From Bacillota bacterium (GTDB lineage Bacteria; Bacillota; Clostridia; Saccharofermentanales; UBA5734), in contig JAEXPB010000138.1 of assembly GCA_023438965.1 (NCBI GenBank), forward strand, positions 1 to 7,636: DNA of 7,636 nt. The letters run 5' to 3'. The notes below the pieces were generated by a model. The model ran no database searches. It was not told where the DNA came from and saw only the letters and a list, made by a program, of their open reading frames with translations. Below, in pieces: positions 1 through 6,451 of this stretch (positions within the stretch are counted from its first letter, which is position 1; each line of letters opens with the position of its first letter). The translations under genes and the position numbers were made by a program.

Positions 1-410
1 GTGTAGGGAATCTTGAATTCGCGCGCTTTGAGGGGTATGTCGCCGGGCAGCTCGTTTTCCAGCAGGACATTCTTCAGGAAAGCCTCGCGTTCCGCGTCGG
101 AGTTGCGCTCCTTGAGCGCGGCGCCGATCCAGTGGCTGAGCAATTCCAGGTAATTGCGGGAGATGCTGTCCGTTCCCTCGATGAAACAGATATAGTTGGC
201 CTTGTCGACCACAGACAGTTTCAGGTAGGTTCTTCCGTAAGTGATGGCTACGGTGTCGTCAGATAGCAGAACGGCGCGCGCGGAAGAGTCTTCACAGCCT
301 TCCAGCTTTTCGTCCGTGCAGGCGATGATGATCCCGTCGGCATCCAGCACGCCGGCAACCCGGTCGAGAAAACGGGCAGCCTCCCTGATGCATTTTTTCA
401 GTTCTTCCAT
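1..410 (-). CDS. CdaR/PucR-like transcriptional regulator, N-terminal part (truncated by window edge)
   Basis: This open frame starts at an ATG at 410 and runs off the left edge after 136 codons, so only the N-terminal part is visible. An AGGAAGG Shine-Dalgarno sequence (427-421) lies 10 bases before the ATG and fixes the start. Residues 1-100 read as a small sensor-like domain: a helix, then GVLDADGIIIACTD (20-33), a strand with YGRTYLKL (58-65), and FIEGTDSISRNYLELL (76-91). Residues 112-131 contain the segment FLKNVLLENELPGDI (111-125). I recognise this arrangement from clostridial regulators of the CdaR/PucR (sugar-diacid regulator) type that often sit beside ugpC/msmX ATPase genes. In that family a C-terminal helix-turn-helix binds DNA; here it would lie outside the window, so DNA binding is inferred. 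The gene follows ugpC on the same strand but is separated from it by a terminator and has its own candidate promoter. The ligand is unknown. Confidence 0.72.
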   Translation of the reverse strand, partial: MEELKKCIREAARFLDRVAGVLDADGIIIACTDEKLEGCEDSSARAVLLSDDTVAITYGRTYLKLSVVDKANYICFIEGTDSISRNYLELLSHWIGAALKERNSDAEREAFLKNVLLENELPGDIPLKAREFKIPY

Positions 411-463
411 AGCGTGTACACCTTCCTATCGGCTATATTCTCCAAAGAACTCTATTCCATCAT

Positions 464-492
464 ATCTTATATTTTTCCGGCTTGTGTTTCAA
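464..492 (-). promoter_or_regulatory. Candidate sigma-A promoter of the CdaR-like gene
   Basis: Read on the minus strand, TTGAAA (492-487) is followed after 17 bases by TAAGAT (469-464). TATAAG and TATGAT overlap or lie nearby as alternative -10 boxes with worse spacing. The stretch is AT-rich compared with its surroundings. It sits between the ugpC terminator and the Shine-Dalgarno sequence of the CdaR-like gene, which suits independent transcription of that gene. The -10 match is only 4 of 6. Confidence 0.45.
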
Positions 493-513
493 TAAGGTGA
501 CAAGATTCTGAAC

Positions 514-547
514 AAAAAAGGAAGCTTCCGCTTGGGAAGCTTCCTTT
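514..547 (-). terminator. Intrinsic terminator of ugpC
   Basis: A perfect 13-bp inverted repeat (arms 547-535 and 529-517, loop of 5 bases) is followed on the minus strand by six T residues, then GTT. It begins 22 bases after the ugpC stop codon. The hairpin plus T tract is a textbook Rho-independent terminator for the minus-strand gene. No plus-strand gene ends here. Confidence 0.93.
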
Positions 548-568
548 AAAATAGAGCAAAGGGGGTTG

Positions 569-1684
569 TCAGCTCAGGATGACGCGCTCGGTTTCCTTGT
601 CGAACAGGTGGACGCGGTTGCCATCGATGGCCAGAGTGGACACTTCGCCGACCTTGGAGTGGCTGACGGTCGGATCCACGCGGGCGGTCATGGTGAGGGC
701 GCCGGCGACGGTCACATACAGGTAGGTTTCAGCGCCGAGCATTTCAACGACGTCGACATGAGCGGGCAGGCAGGTGTCGGGATGAGCGGCCACAAAGCGG
801 CTCTCATCGGACAGGGCTTCCGGACGGACGCCGAAGATGACTTCCTTGCCGTCATAAGCCTTGACTTCCGGGGTGCTGTACTTCGCCGGCAGCGCGATGG
901 TGATGCCGTTGAAATTGATGGTGACTTTGTCATCGGCGACACCGAGGGTGGCGTTGATGAAGTTCATCGGCGGCATGCCGATGAAGCCGGCGACGAAGGT
1001 GTTGACCGGGTGCAGGTACAGGTTGGTCGGGTTGTCGATCTGCTGGATGAAGCCATCCTTCATGACAACGATGCGGGTACCCATGGTCATGGCTTCGGTC
1101 TGGTCGTGCGTAACATAGATGAAGGTGGTCTGCAGGCGCTGATGCAATTTGGTGATTTCAACACGCATCTGGACACGCAGCTTGGCGTCGAGGTTGGACA
1201 GCGGCTCGTCCAAGAGCAAGACCTTCGGGTCACGGACGATGGCACGGCCCAGCGCAACGCGCTGGCGCTGACCGCCGGACAGAGCCTTCGGCTTTCTGTC
1301 GAGCAGGTGTTCGATCTCGAGGATGCGGGCAGACTCGGTCACGCGGCGCTTGATCTCATCCTTCGGGACTTTGCGCAGCTTCAGGCCGAAAGCCATGTTG
1401 TCGAAAACCGTCATGTGCGGGTACAGGGCGTAGTTCTGGAAAACCATGGCAATGTCACGGTCTTTGGGCTGAACGTCGTTGACAACCTTGTCACCGATGT
1501 AGATTTCACCGTCGCTGATCTCCTCGAGACCGGCAATCATACGCAGGGTCGTTGATTTGCCGCAGCCGGAAGGACCGACCAGGATGACGAATTCTTTATC
1601 AGCAATATCAATATTGAAGTCACTGACTGCGACGACGCCACCTTCATATCTCTTGAAAACATTCTTCAGGGAAACACTGGCCAT
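569..1684 (-). CDS. ugpC: Sugar ABC transporter ATP-binding protein, UgpC/MsmX/MalK type
   Basis: This 371-residue protein is the ATP-hydrolysing subunit of a CUT1-type carbohydrate importer, acting as a dimer on the cytoplasmic face of the membrane. All nucleotide-binding motifs are present: Walker [10 protein letters not shown] (38-46), Q-loop VFQN with Gln83, signature LSGGQ (135-139), Walker B VLLLDE (155-160), D-loop SNLD (163-166) and switch His193. Residues from about 235 to the end form the MalK-type regulatory/TOBE extension, including FGVRPE (284-289). The length is normal for the family. GGAGGT lies 6 bases before the ATG. No permease or binding-protein genes flank it, so it probably acts as a shared energiser for several sugar importers, as known for MsmX of Bacillus subtilis; that is inference. 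The symbol could equally be msmX or msmK, since substrate cannot be read from this subunit. Transcription appears monocistronic, ending at the hairpin just downstream. Confidence 0.95.
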   Translation of the reverse strand: MASVSLKNVFKRYEGGVVAVSDFNIDIADKEFVILVGPSGCGKSTTLRMIAGLEEISDGEIYIGDKVVNDVQPKDRDIAMVFQNYALYPHMTVFDNMAFGLKLRKVPKDEIKRRVTESARILEIEHLLDRKPKALSGGQRQRVALGRAIVRDPKVLLLDEPLSNLDAKLRVQMRVEITKLHQRLQTTFIYVTHDQTEAMTMGTRIVVMKDGFIQQIDNPTNLYLHPVNTFVAGFIGMPPMNFINATLGVADDKVTINFNGITIALPAKYSTPEVKAYDGKEVIFGVRPEALSDESRFVAAHPDTCLPAHVDVVEMLGAETYLYVTVAGALTMTARVDPTVSHSKVGEVSTLAIDGNRVHLFDKETERVILS

Positions 1685-1715
1685 AATTTTACCTCCAAAT
1701 TTGCTTTAACAGGTT

Positions 1716-1751
1716 TGCATACCACATTAGCTTGCATGTTTAATGATACCA
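1716..1751 (-). promoter_or_regulatory. Weak candidate promoter region of ugpC (two extended -10-like sites)
   Basis: On the minus strand the motif TGGTAT occurs twice upstream of ugpC: TGGTATCAT (1751-1743) and TGGTATGCA (1724-1716). Each resembles an extended -10 element (TGn followed by a TATAAT-like hexamer). Neither has a good -35 box; TTAAAC lies 16 bases before the nearer one. A promoter must lie somewhere in 1697-1850 because the neighbouring gene is divergent, but its exact place is uncertain. Confidence 0.28.
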
Positions 1752-2136
1752 CGACGCAATTCGCTTAACCAGTCGCAAAAATTACCAAAACTTAAGGCTG
1801 TTATTTGGCAATACAGTAGCAGGGGGGCTGGCATTCGCGACAATTTTCCTGCTTAAGTTTTATATATTCTGCCAGAAAGGCACCAAATCCGGCGTTGCGG
1901 GCGCATACGGCCCTGCTTTGCGCCGGGGCGGTTCAAGACCACAGCCCGGCGATCTGGCCGATCCGGGCCGGCAGCCCGCGCAGTGGCATCCGGCGGCTGA
2001 AAAAGATTGTGCAGCAATTGGGCCAGGCAGAAGTTGAGTTAAGAATAAGGTATAATAAGTAAAGCCGGCCGGCTTCGGAAAGCCGGTCGCCAACAATCCG
2101 CCGCCGATGGAATATTTTCCGGCTGTTTTTGGATAA
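1752..2136. other. Gene-free interval between ugpC and the arginine operon
   Basis: I find no supportable gene here. The composition changes abruptly: 1752-1865 is AT-rich, 1870-2040 is GC-rich and looks coding-like, and 2041-2063 is AT-rich again. One plus frame is open from 1820 to a TAA at 2060-2062 and ends in a basic, helix-like tail (RRLKKIVQQLGQAEVEL). It has no ATG start and no ribosome binding site, and I do not recognise the protein. A 78-codon minus-strand frame (2096-1860) also lacks recognisable features. A perfect TATAAT occurs at 2051-2056 without a matching -35. The GC-rich block could be a degraded gene remnant. Confidence 0.5.
2062..2089. repeat. GC-rich palindrome/hairpin upstream of the arginine promoter
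   Basis: AAGCCGGCCGGCTT (2062-2075) is a perfect 14-base palindrome. Overlapping it, CCGGCTT (2069-2075) pairs with AAGCCGG (2080-2086) around a 4-base loop, extendable to 10 bp with one G-T pair (2066-2089). Only one of these foldings can form at a time. CCGGCT followed by GTTTTT (2119-2130) could also pair with AGCCGG (2081-2086), a weak terminator-like option with a long loop. The role is unknown. Confidence 0.5.
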
Positions 2137-2141
2137 TTGAC

Positions 2142-2170
2142 TTGATAAATGATTATTTATGCATTATAGT
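2142..2170 (+). promoter_or_regulatory. Sigma-A promoter of the argCBDF operon
   Basis: TTGATA (2142-2147) and TATAGT (2165-2170) are separated by exactly 17 bases, a near-consensus vegetative promoter. A TTGACT five bases further upstream (2137-2142) is better as a hexamer but badly spaced. Transcription would start near 2177, giving a leader of about 70 bases before argC. Two ARG boxes overlap this promoter, so it is expected to be repressed by arginine. Confidence 0.8.
2148..2165 (+). promoter_or_regulatory. ARG box 1 (ArgR/AhrC operator)
   Basis: AATGATTATTTATGCATT matches the 18-base ARG box consensus (wnTGAATwwwwATTCAnw) with two mismatches among the defined positions. It occupies the spacer between the -35 and -10 boxes. 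With box 2 it forms a tandem pair, the usual binding unit of the hexameric arginine repressor. Confidence 0.75.
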
Positions 2171-2185
2171 GAATATTTATTACAA
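2168..2185 (+). promoter_or_regulatory. ARG box 2 (ArgR/AhrC operator)
   Basis: AGTGAATATTTATTACAA keeps the full TGAAT left half-site and the AT-rich centre of the ARG box consensus, with two mismatches in the right half. It overlaps the end of the -10 box and the expected start point. Only 2 bases separate it from box 1, placing the centres 20 bp apart, about two helical turns. Confidence 0.78.
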
Positions 2186-2215
2186 CCAGCCGGCTGGACG
2201 CCCGGTAATTCCGGG
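2186..2215 (+). other. Palindromes in the argC leader
   Basis: Directly after ARG box 2 lies a perfect 12-base palindrome CCAGCCGGCTGG (2186-2197), then CCCGG (2201-2205) and CCGGG (2211-2215), which could form a 5-bp stem with a 5-base loop. Both fall in the predicted untranslated leader, upstream of the Shine-Dalgarno sequence. There is no T tract, so they are not an intrinsic terminator. No regulatory role can be shown. Confidence 0.4.
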
Positions 2216-2246
2216 TCCCGGCGATGACGCAAAGGAGCGAAGTCGT

Positions 2247-3302
2247 ATGGAAAAGAATCTGCGTATCGGTATTGTTGGCGCTACGGGCTATGTCGGAGTT
2301 GAATTGGTCCGACTGCTGATCCGGCATCGACGTTTCCAGATGACCCGGCTGGTCTCCCAGAGTTATGCCGGCCGCAGCTTCGCCGAAGTCTGCCCGGCCA
2401 TGGCCCGCCTGACCGATCTGCCGCTGTCCGCTCTCGATGTCGATGACCTGGCCGCGGCTTGCGACCTGGTGGTCACCGCCCTGCCGCACGGCGTTTCGTC
2501 GGAAGTCGTACCGCAGCTGCTCGAGCGGGGCGTCAAAGTTCTCGACCACAGCGGCGATTTCCGGTATAAAGACGTCGCCGTTTACGAAAAGGCCTATAAA
2601 CTCACCCACCCGCGGCCAGACCTCCTGGCCGGGGCAGTCTACGGCCTGCCGGAAATCTACCGCGCCGACATTGCCCAGGCCCGGCTGGTCGCCAATCCCG
2701 GCTGCTACCCGACCTGCTCGATCCTGGCGCTGAAGCCGCTGCTGCAAGCCGGCGCAATCCGCCAGCAAGGCGTCGTCATCGATGCGGTGTCCGGTGTCAG
2801 CGGCGCCGGGCGCAAGGCTGACCTGGCCTTTTCCTTCTGCGAAACCGCCGACAGTTTCAAGGCCTATAGCGTGGTTGGCCACCGCCACACCAGTGAGATT
2901 GAGCAGGAAGCCGGCCGGCTGGCTGGACTCGGGGAGCCGCTGCCCTTGACCTTCACACCGCATCTGGCGCCGTTCAAGCGCGGCATGATGGCCACCGTCT
3001 ATGCCGACCTGATGCCGGGCGTCGACCCGGCCAGCCTGCCGGGCCTGTTCCAGGCGGCATACGGCAGCGAGTACTTCATCCGGCTGATGCCGGCCGGGCA
3101 GGTGCCGGAAACCCGCCATGTCGCCTACACCAATTTTGCCGATCTCGCCGTTTTCACCGATGTGCGCACCGGCAAGGTCAAAGTGCTGTCCGCCATCGAC
3201 AATCTGGGCAAGGGCGCGGCCGCCCAGGCCGTGCAAACCCTTAATGTGATGGCCGGCCTGCCCGAGTCCGAGGGACTCGATCTGCCCGGCGCGTCAATCT
3301 GA
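2247..3302 (+). CDS. argC: N-acetyl-gamma-glutamyl-phosphate reductase
   Basis: ArgC catalyses the NADPH-dependent reduction of N-acetylglutamyl phosphate to N-acetylglutamate semialdehyde, the third step of arginine synthesis, in the cytoplasm. The 351-residue length is normal. The N-terminus carries the dinucleotide-binding motif [14 protein letters not shown] (7-20). The catalytic cysteine is Cys153 in ANPGCYPT (149-156), and the conserved [10 protein letters not shown] segment (211-220) supplies the active-site histidine. HSGDFR (101-106) and the C-terminal [12 protein letters not shown] (319-330) are also typical. The frame stays open upstream to 2142, but ATG 2247 is chosen: AAAGGAG lies 9 bases before it, the protein starts properly there, and the upstream extension would cover the promoter and ARG boxes. 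It is the first gene of the operon and directly follows the ArgR-controlled promoter. Confidence 0.97.
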   Translation: MEKNLRIGIVGATGYVGVELVRLLIRHRRFQMTRLVSQSYAGRSFAEVCPAMARLTDLPLSALDVDDLAAACDLVVTALPHGVSSEVVPQLLERGVKVLDHSGDFRYKDVAVYEKAYKLTHPRPDLLAGAVYGLPEIYRADIAQARLVANPGCYPTCSILALKPLLQAGAIRQQGVVIDAVSGVSGAGRKADLAFSFCETADSFKAYSVVGHRHTSEIEQEAGRLAGLGEPLPLTFTPHLAPFKRGMMATVYADLMPGVDPASLPGLFQAAYGSEYFIRLMPAGQVPETRHVAYTNFADLAVFTDVRTGKVKVLSAIDNLGKGAAAQAVQTLNVMAGLPESEGLDLPGASI

Positions 3303-3313
3303 AGCGGATCGGA

Positions 3314-3338
3314 TTGCCGGGCCGGCACGGCGCGGCAA
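3314..3338 (+). other. Strong hairpin in the argC-argB gap
   Basis: Arms 3314-3324 and 3328-3338 pair over 10 bp (TTGCCG and GCCG against CGGC and CGGCAA) with one symmetrical G-G mismatch and a 3-base loop. It lies 11 bases after the argC stop in the 61-base gap before argB. There is no following T tract, so it is unlikely to end transcription. It may influence mRNA processing or stability, or mark where a gene was lost; both are inference. Confidence 0.6.
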
Positions 3339-3363
3339 CGTAAGAAATGGATGGTATGCGGAT

Positions 3364-4296
3364 ATGGAAAACCTTAAGCTGCAGGAAATGCAGAACATCA
3401 TCGCCAAAGCCGAGACTCTGATCGAAGCCCTGCCTTATATTCAGAGCCTGGCCGGTAAAACAGTCGTCATCAAGTACGGCGGCAACGCCATGATCAACGA
3501 CGACCTGAAAAACGACGTCATGGAGGACGTCACGCTGCTCAAATATATCGGCATCAACCCGGTGCTGGTGCACGGCGGCGGTCCCGACATCACCGCCATG
3601 CTCGAGCGCCTGTCGATCCCGTCGGAATTCCGCAAGGGACTGCGGGTTACCGACACCGACACCATGGCGGTCGCCCAGATGGTCCTGGTCGGCAAGACCA
3701 ATAAAGAAATCGTCTCCCGCCTGAACCAGCAGGGTGCCAAGGCGATCGGCATTTGCGGCATCGACGGCCGGTTGATCGAATGCGAGCGCATTACGGCCGA
3801 CAGCGACGGCAATCCGATCGACATCGGCTTCGTCGGCAACATCACGCGCATCAACACCCGTGTGCTCGAGATGCTGGCCAATGATGAGTACATACCGGTG
3901 GTCGCACCGATCGGCATCGGCAAGAACGGCGAAAGCTACAATATCAACGCCGATACGGTGGCCAGCGAAATCGCGGCGGCGCTGAAGGCGGAAAAGCTGA
4001 TGACTTTGACGGATGTCGAAGGCGTCAAGGTCAAGAACGAACAGGGCGAAAGCGTCGTCATCTCGACCTTGAACGAGACCGAGATCCAGGATCTGATCAG
4101 CAAAGGCGTGATCAGCGTCGGCATGATTCCGAAGGTGCTCGGCTGTCTGGACACCGTCAAGCGCGGCGTCGGCCGCGCACACATTATCGACGGCCGCATT
4201 CCGCACTGCCTGCTGTTGGAAATTTTCACCAACAAGGGCATCGGCACCATGATCACGCAGGAACGCAAGCCTTATTACAATGGCGAAAAAATCTGA
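3364..4296 (+). CDS. argB: Acetylglutamate kinase (arginine-sensitive type)
   Basis: ArgB phosphorylates the gamma-carboxyl of N-acetylglutamate with ATP, the second and usually flux-controlling step of arginine synthesis. Amino acid kinase motifs are all present: KYGGNAM with Lys37, HGGGPDI (70-76), GLRVTD with Arg94 (92-97) for acetylglutamate binding, NINADTVA (193-200) with Asp197, and GMIPKV with Lys257. At 310 residues it is longer than the roughly 258-residue arginine-insensitive E. coli enzyme. The extra N-terminal helix (residues 1 to about 28) and the C-terminal [17 protein letters not shown] segment (281-297) are features of hexameric, arginine-inhibited kinases, so feedback inhibition is expected. 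The start has only a weak ribosome binding site (GGATGG region at 3348-3353), and no other in-frame ATG lies nearby. It lies 61 bases after argC and 14 bases before argD. Confidence 0.98.
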   Translation: MENLKLQEMQNIIAKAETLIEALPYIQSLAGKTVVIKYGGNAMINDDLKNDVMEDVTLLKYIGINPVLVHGGGPDITAMLERLSIPSEFRKGLRVTDTDTMAVAQMVLVGKTNKEIVSRLNQQGAKAIGICGIDGRLIECERITADSDGNPIDIGFVGNITRINTRVLEMLANDEYIPVVAPIGIGKNGESYNINADTVASEIAAALKAEKLMTLTDVEGVKVKNEQGESVVISTLNETEIQDLISKGVISVGMIPKVLGCLDTVKRGVGRAHIIDGRIPHCLLLEIFTNKGIGTMITQERKPYYNGEKI

Positions 4297-4310
4297 TTGA
4301 GGAGGCAACT

Positions 4311-5534
4311 ATGCAACAAGATCCGATACTCCAGGAGATCATCGCCCTGGATGAGCAATATTACCTGAATGTTCTGGGCAAGCGGGTTCCGCTCTGCGTG
4401 GACCACGGCGAGGGCGTCTGGCTGTACGGCACCGACGGCAAGCGCTATCTCGACCTGATCGGCGGCATCGCCGTCAATGTGCTGGGCCATGCCCACCCGG
4501 CACTGGTTCGGGCCATCTGCGCTCAGGCGGCCAAGGTCATCCACTGCTGCAATTATTATTATAACGAGCCGCAGACGCGGCTGGCGGTGCGCCTGGCCGG
4601 CCTGACCGGCTTGAGCCGGAGTTTTATCGGCAATAGCGGCGCCGAGGCCAACGAGGCGGCCATCAAGCTGGCCCGCGGGTATTTCCACAAGCAAGGCCAG
4701 CCGCGGGCCCAGATTGTCACCGCCCTGCAGTCCTTCCACGGCCGCACGCTGGCCACCGCCACCGCAACCGGCCAGAGCAAGTACAGCGCGCCGTTCGCCC
4801 CCCTGCCCGCCGGTTTCGTCCATGTCCCCTTCAACGATCAGGCCGCGCTGCAGGCGGCGGTCAGCGACCAGACCTGTGCCGTCATGCTCGAGCTCGTTCA
4901 GGGCGAAAGCGGCATCCGGCCGGCCGACCAGGCCTATGCTAAACTGGCCGAGCAGCTCTGCCGCCAGACCGGCGCGCGGCTGATCATCGATGAAATCCAG
5001 ACCGGCATGGGCCGGACCGGCCGCTTCCTGGCCAGCCAGCTTTATGGTCTCCAGCCGGATATTGTCACACTGGCCAAGGGCCTGGCCGGCGGCGTCCCGA
5101 TCGGCGCCGTCATCGCCAGCGAGGAAACGGCAGCCGGCTTCGCGCCCGGCGACCACGGCAGCACCTTCGGCGGCAACCCCCTGGCTTGCGCCGCAGCCCT
5201 GGCCGTACTTGACGAATATGCGGCGGCGGATCTGGTCGCCGTCGCGGCAACCCGCGGCGGGCAGCTGCAGGCCGCCCTGCGCGAATTGGCCGCCCAACAG
5301 CCCATGCTGCGCGAGATCCGCGGCCTCGGCCTGATGATCGGCATCGAATTGGCGGCGCCCGTTGCGGTGGCCGTCAAGCTGCGCCTTCTGGAAAGGGGCT
5401 ATCTGGTCGGCTCGGTCGGTGACGCGGTTATCCGCCTGCTGCCGCCGCTGATCCTGCCCGAAGAGACCATCGCCCCGTTTATTGATGTATTACAGGAAAC
5501 CCTGAAGGAGGTCGCCATCCCATGCAACACCTGA
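4311..5534 (+). CDS. argD: Acetylornithine aminotransferase
   Basis: ArgD is a pyridoxal-phosphate class III aminotransferase that converts N-acetylglutamate semialdehyde and glutamate to N-acetylornithine and 2-oxoglutarate. The 407 residues include NSGAEANE (108-115) for the cofactor phosphate, SFHGRT (141-146), LELVQGESG (193-201), IIDEIQTGMGRTG (225-237) with Asp227, the Schiff-base lysine Lys256 in LAKG, and GSTFGGNP (283-290) with Thr285. The common Glu-Pro before the VQGE motif is Glu-Leu here (194-195), a mild deviation. AGGAGG lies 5 bases before the ATG. Its last 13 bases overlap the start of argF in another frame, which suggests translational coupling. Related class III enzymes act on ornithine, GABA or succinylornithine, but the position inside an arg operon makes the assignment strong. 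Such enzymes may also serve lysine synthesis. Confidence 0.95.
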   Translation: MQQDPILQEIIALDEQYYLNVLGKRVPLCVDHGEGVWLYGTDGKRYLDLIGGIAVNVLGHAHPALVRAICAQAAKVIHCCNYYYNEPQTRLAVRLAGLTGLSRSFIGNSGAEANEAAIKLARGYFHKQGQPRAQIVTALQSFHGRTLATATATGQSKYSAPFAPLPAGFVHVPFNDQAALQAAVSDQTCAVMLELVQGESGIRPADQAYAKLAEQLCRQTGARLIIDEIQTGMGRTGRFLASQLYGLQPDIVTLAKGLAGGVPIGAVIASEETAAGFAPGDHGSTFGGNPLACAAALAVLDEYAAADLVAVAATRGGQLQAALRELAAQQPMLREIRGLGLMIGIELAAPVAVAVKLRLLERGYLVGSVGDAVIRLLPPLILPEETIAPFIDVLQETLKEVAIPCNT

Positions 5535-6451
5535 TCAGCCTCGCTGACCTGACTGCCGCCGAACTCTGCCAGTTGCTTGACCTTGCCGACAAGCTCAAGG
5601 CGGAGACCAAGGCCGGCATTGCCCATCCGCTGCTGGCCGGCAAGACCCTCGGTATGATTTTTTCCAAATCCTCAACGCGGACCCGCGTTTCCTTTGAAGT
5701 CGGCATGTACCAGCTGGGCGGCCATGCCCTGTTCCTGAGCTCGAATGACATCCAGCTTGGCCGCGGCGAGTCGATTCCGGATACCGCCCAGGTTCTGTCG
5801 CGCTTTCTGGACGGCATCATGATCCGGACCTTCGCCCACCAGGATGTGATTGATCTGGCTCGCTATGGCACAATCCCGATCATCAATGGCCTGACCGACC
5901 TGATGCACCCTTGCCAGATCCTGGCCGACCTGATGACGATCCGGGAGCATAAAGGCAAGCTGCGCGGTTTGAAACTTGCCTATCTCGGCGACGGCAACAA
6001 TGTCGCCAATTCCCTGCTGCATGGCTGCGCCAAGGCGGGCATGAACATTGCCGTTGCCGCGCCGGCCGGTTACACCTGCGATCCCGGCTGCATTGCCGAG
6101 GCGCAGGCCGAGGCGGCCCGCCAGGGCACGGAAGTCCTGCTGACCGACGATCCGATGCTGGCAGCCGCCGGCGCCGATGTCCTCTATACCGACACCTGGG
6201 TCAGCATGGGCCAGGAGAAAGAAAAGGCCCAACGGCTGGCAGTTTTCGGTCCCTATCAGGTCAGCGAGGCCGTTATGGCCGCTGCCGCGCCCGGTGCGAT
6301 CTTCCTGCATTGCCTGCCGGCCTACCGCGATTATGAGGTAGCGGCTTCGGTCATTGACGGACCGGCTTCCGCGATCTTCGACGAGGCCGAGAACCGCCTG
6401 CATGCTCAGAAAGCGGTGCTGGTCACCCTGCTGGGCGCCAGCCGGCCGTGA
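5522..6451 (+). CDS. argF: Ornithine carbamoyltransferase
   Basis: ArgF transfers the carbamoyl group of carbamoyl phosphate to ornithine, giving citrulline, probably as a cytoplasmic trimer. The 309 residues show the carbamoyl-phosphate loop STRTR (51-55), HPCQ (129-132), the GDGNNVANS segment (156-164), the ornithine loop DTWVSMG (224-230) and HCLP (263-266) with the catalytic Cys264. The SMG loop together with HCLP distinguishes it from aspartate and putrescine carbamoyltransferases. AAGGAGGT lies 9 bases before the ATG, inside the end of argD. In an operon with argC, argB and argD a biosynthetic role is far more likely than the catabolic arcB role; no arcA or arcC is present. The TGA stop is entangled with the GTG start of the next gene. 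Carbamoyl phosphate synthase genes, argG and argH are not in the window. Confidence 0.97.
   Translation: MQHLISLADLTAAELCQLLDLADKLKAETKAGIAHPLLAGKTLGMIFSKSSTRTRVSFEVGMYQLGGHALFLSSNDIQLGRGESIPDTAQVLSRFLDGIMIRTFAHQDVIDLARYGTIPIINGLTDLMHPCQILADLMTIREHKGKLRGLKLAYLGDGNNVANSLLHGCAKAGMNIAVAAPAGYTCDPGCIAEAQAEAARQGTEVLLTDDPMLAAAGADVLYTDTWVSMGQEKEKAQRLAVFGPYQVSEAVMAAAAPGAIFLHCLPAYRDYEVAASVIDGPASAIFDEAENRLHAQKAVLVTLLGASRP

Noticed and set aside
241..495. Plus-strand open frame of 84 codons at the left
   Set aside because: It is antisense to the CdaR-like gene and its promoter, is Ser-rich without motifs, and has no ribosome binding site.
566..1555. Long plus-strand open frame of 329 codons opposite ugpC
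   Set aside because: It is the antisense shadow of a clearly recognised ABC ATPase, and its translation has no recognisable motifs and a random-looking composition rich in Asp, Gly and His.
1697..1800. Catabolite-control (cre) site upstream of ugpC
   Set aside because: I looked for a TG...CG...CA palindrome of cre type and found no sequence with the correct spacing.
2041..2056. Promoter based on the perfect TATAAT at 2051-2056
   Set aside because: No acceptable -35 box lies 16-18 bases upstream; TTGAGT is only 11 bases away. No gene starts directly after it.
1860..2096. Minus-strand open frame of 78 codons in the intergenic block
   Set aside because: It has no ribosome binding site and no recognisable domain, and its start lies in the palindromic region. 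It is kept only as part of the described gene-free interval.
2142..2246. Upstream extension of argC to an ATG at 2142
   Set aside because: It would translate through the promoter and both ARG boxes, lacks a ribosome binding site, and adds 35 residues absent from the family.
2224..2300. Possible leader peptide starting at ATG 2224 in the argC leader
   Set aside because: The frame runs into argC, has no ribosome binding site and no run of arginine codons, so an attenuation leader is not supported.
3241..4308. Long minus-strand open frames opposite argC, argB, argD and argF (for example 2157-3236, 3241-4308, 4275-5297)
   Set aside because: High third-position GC keeps opposite frames open. The plus-strand proteins have complete catalytic motifs, and the minus frames show none.
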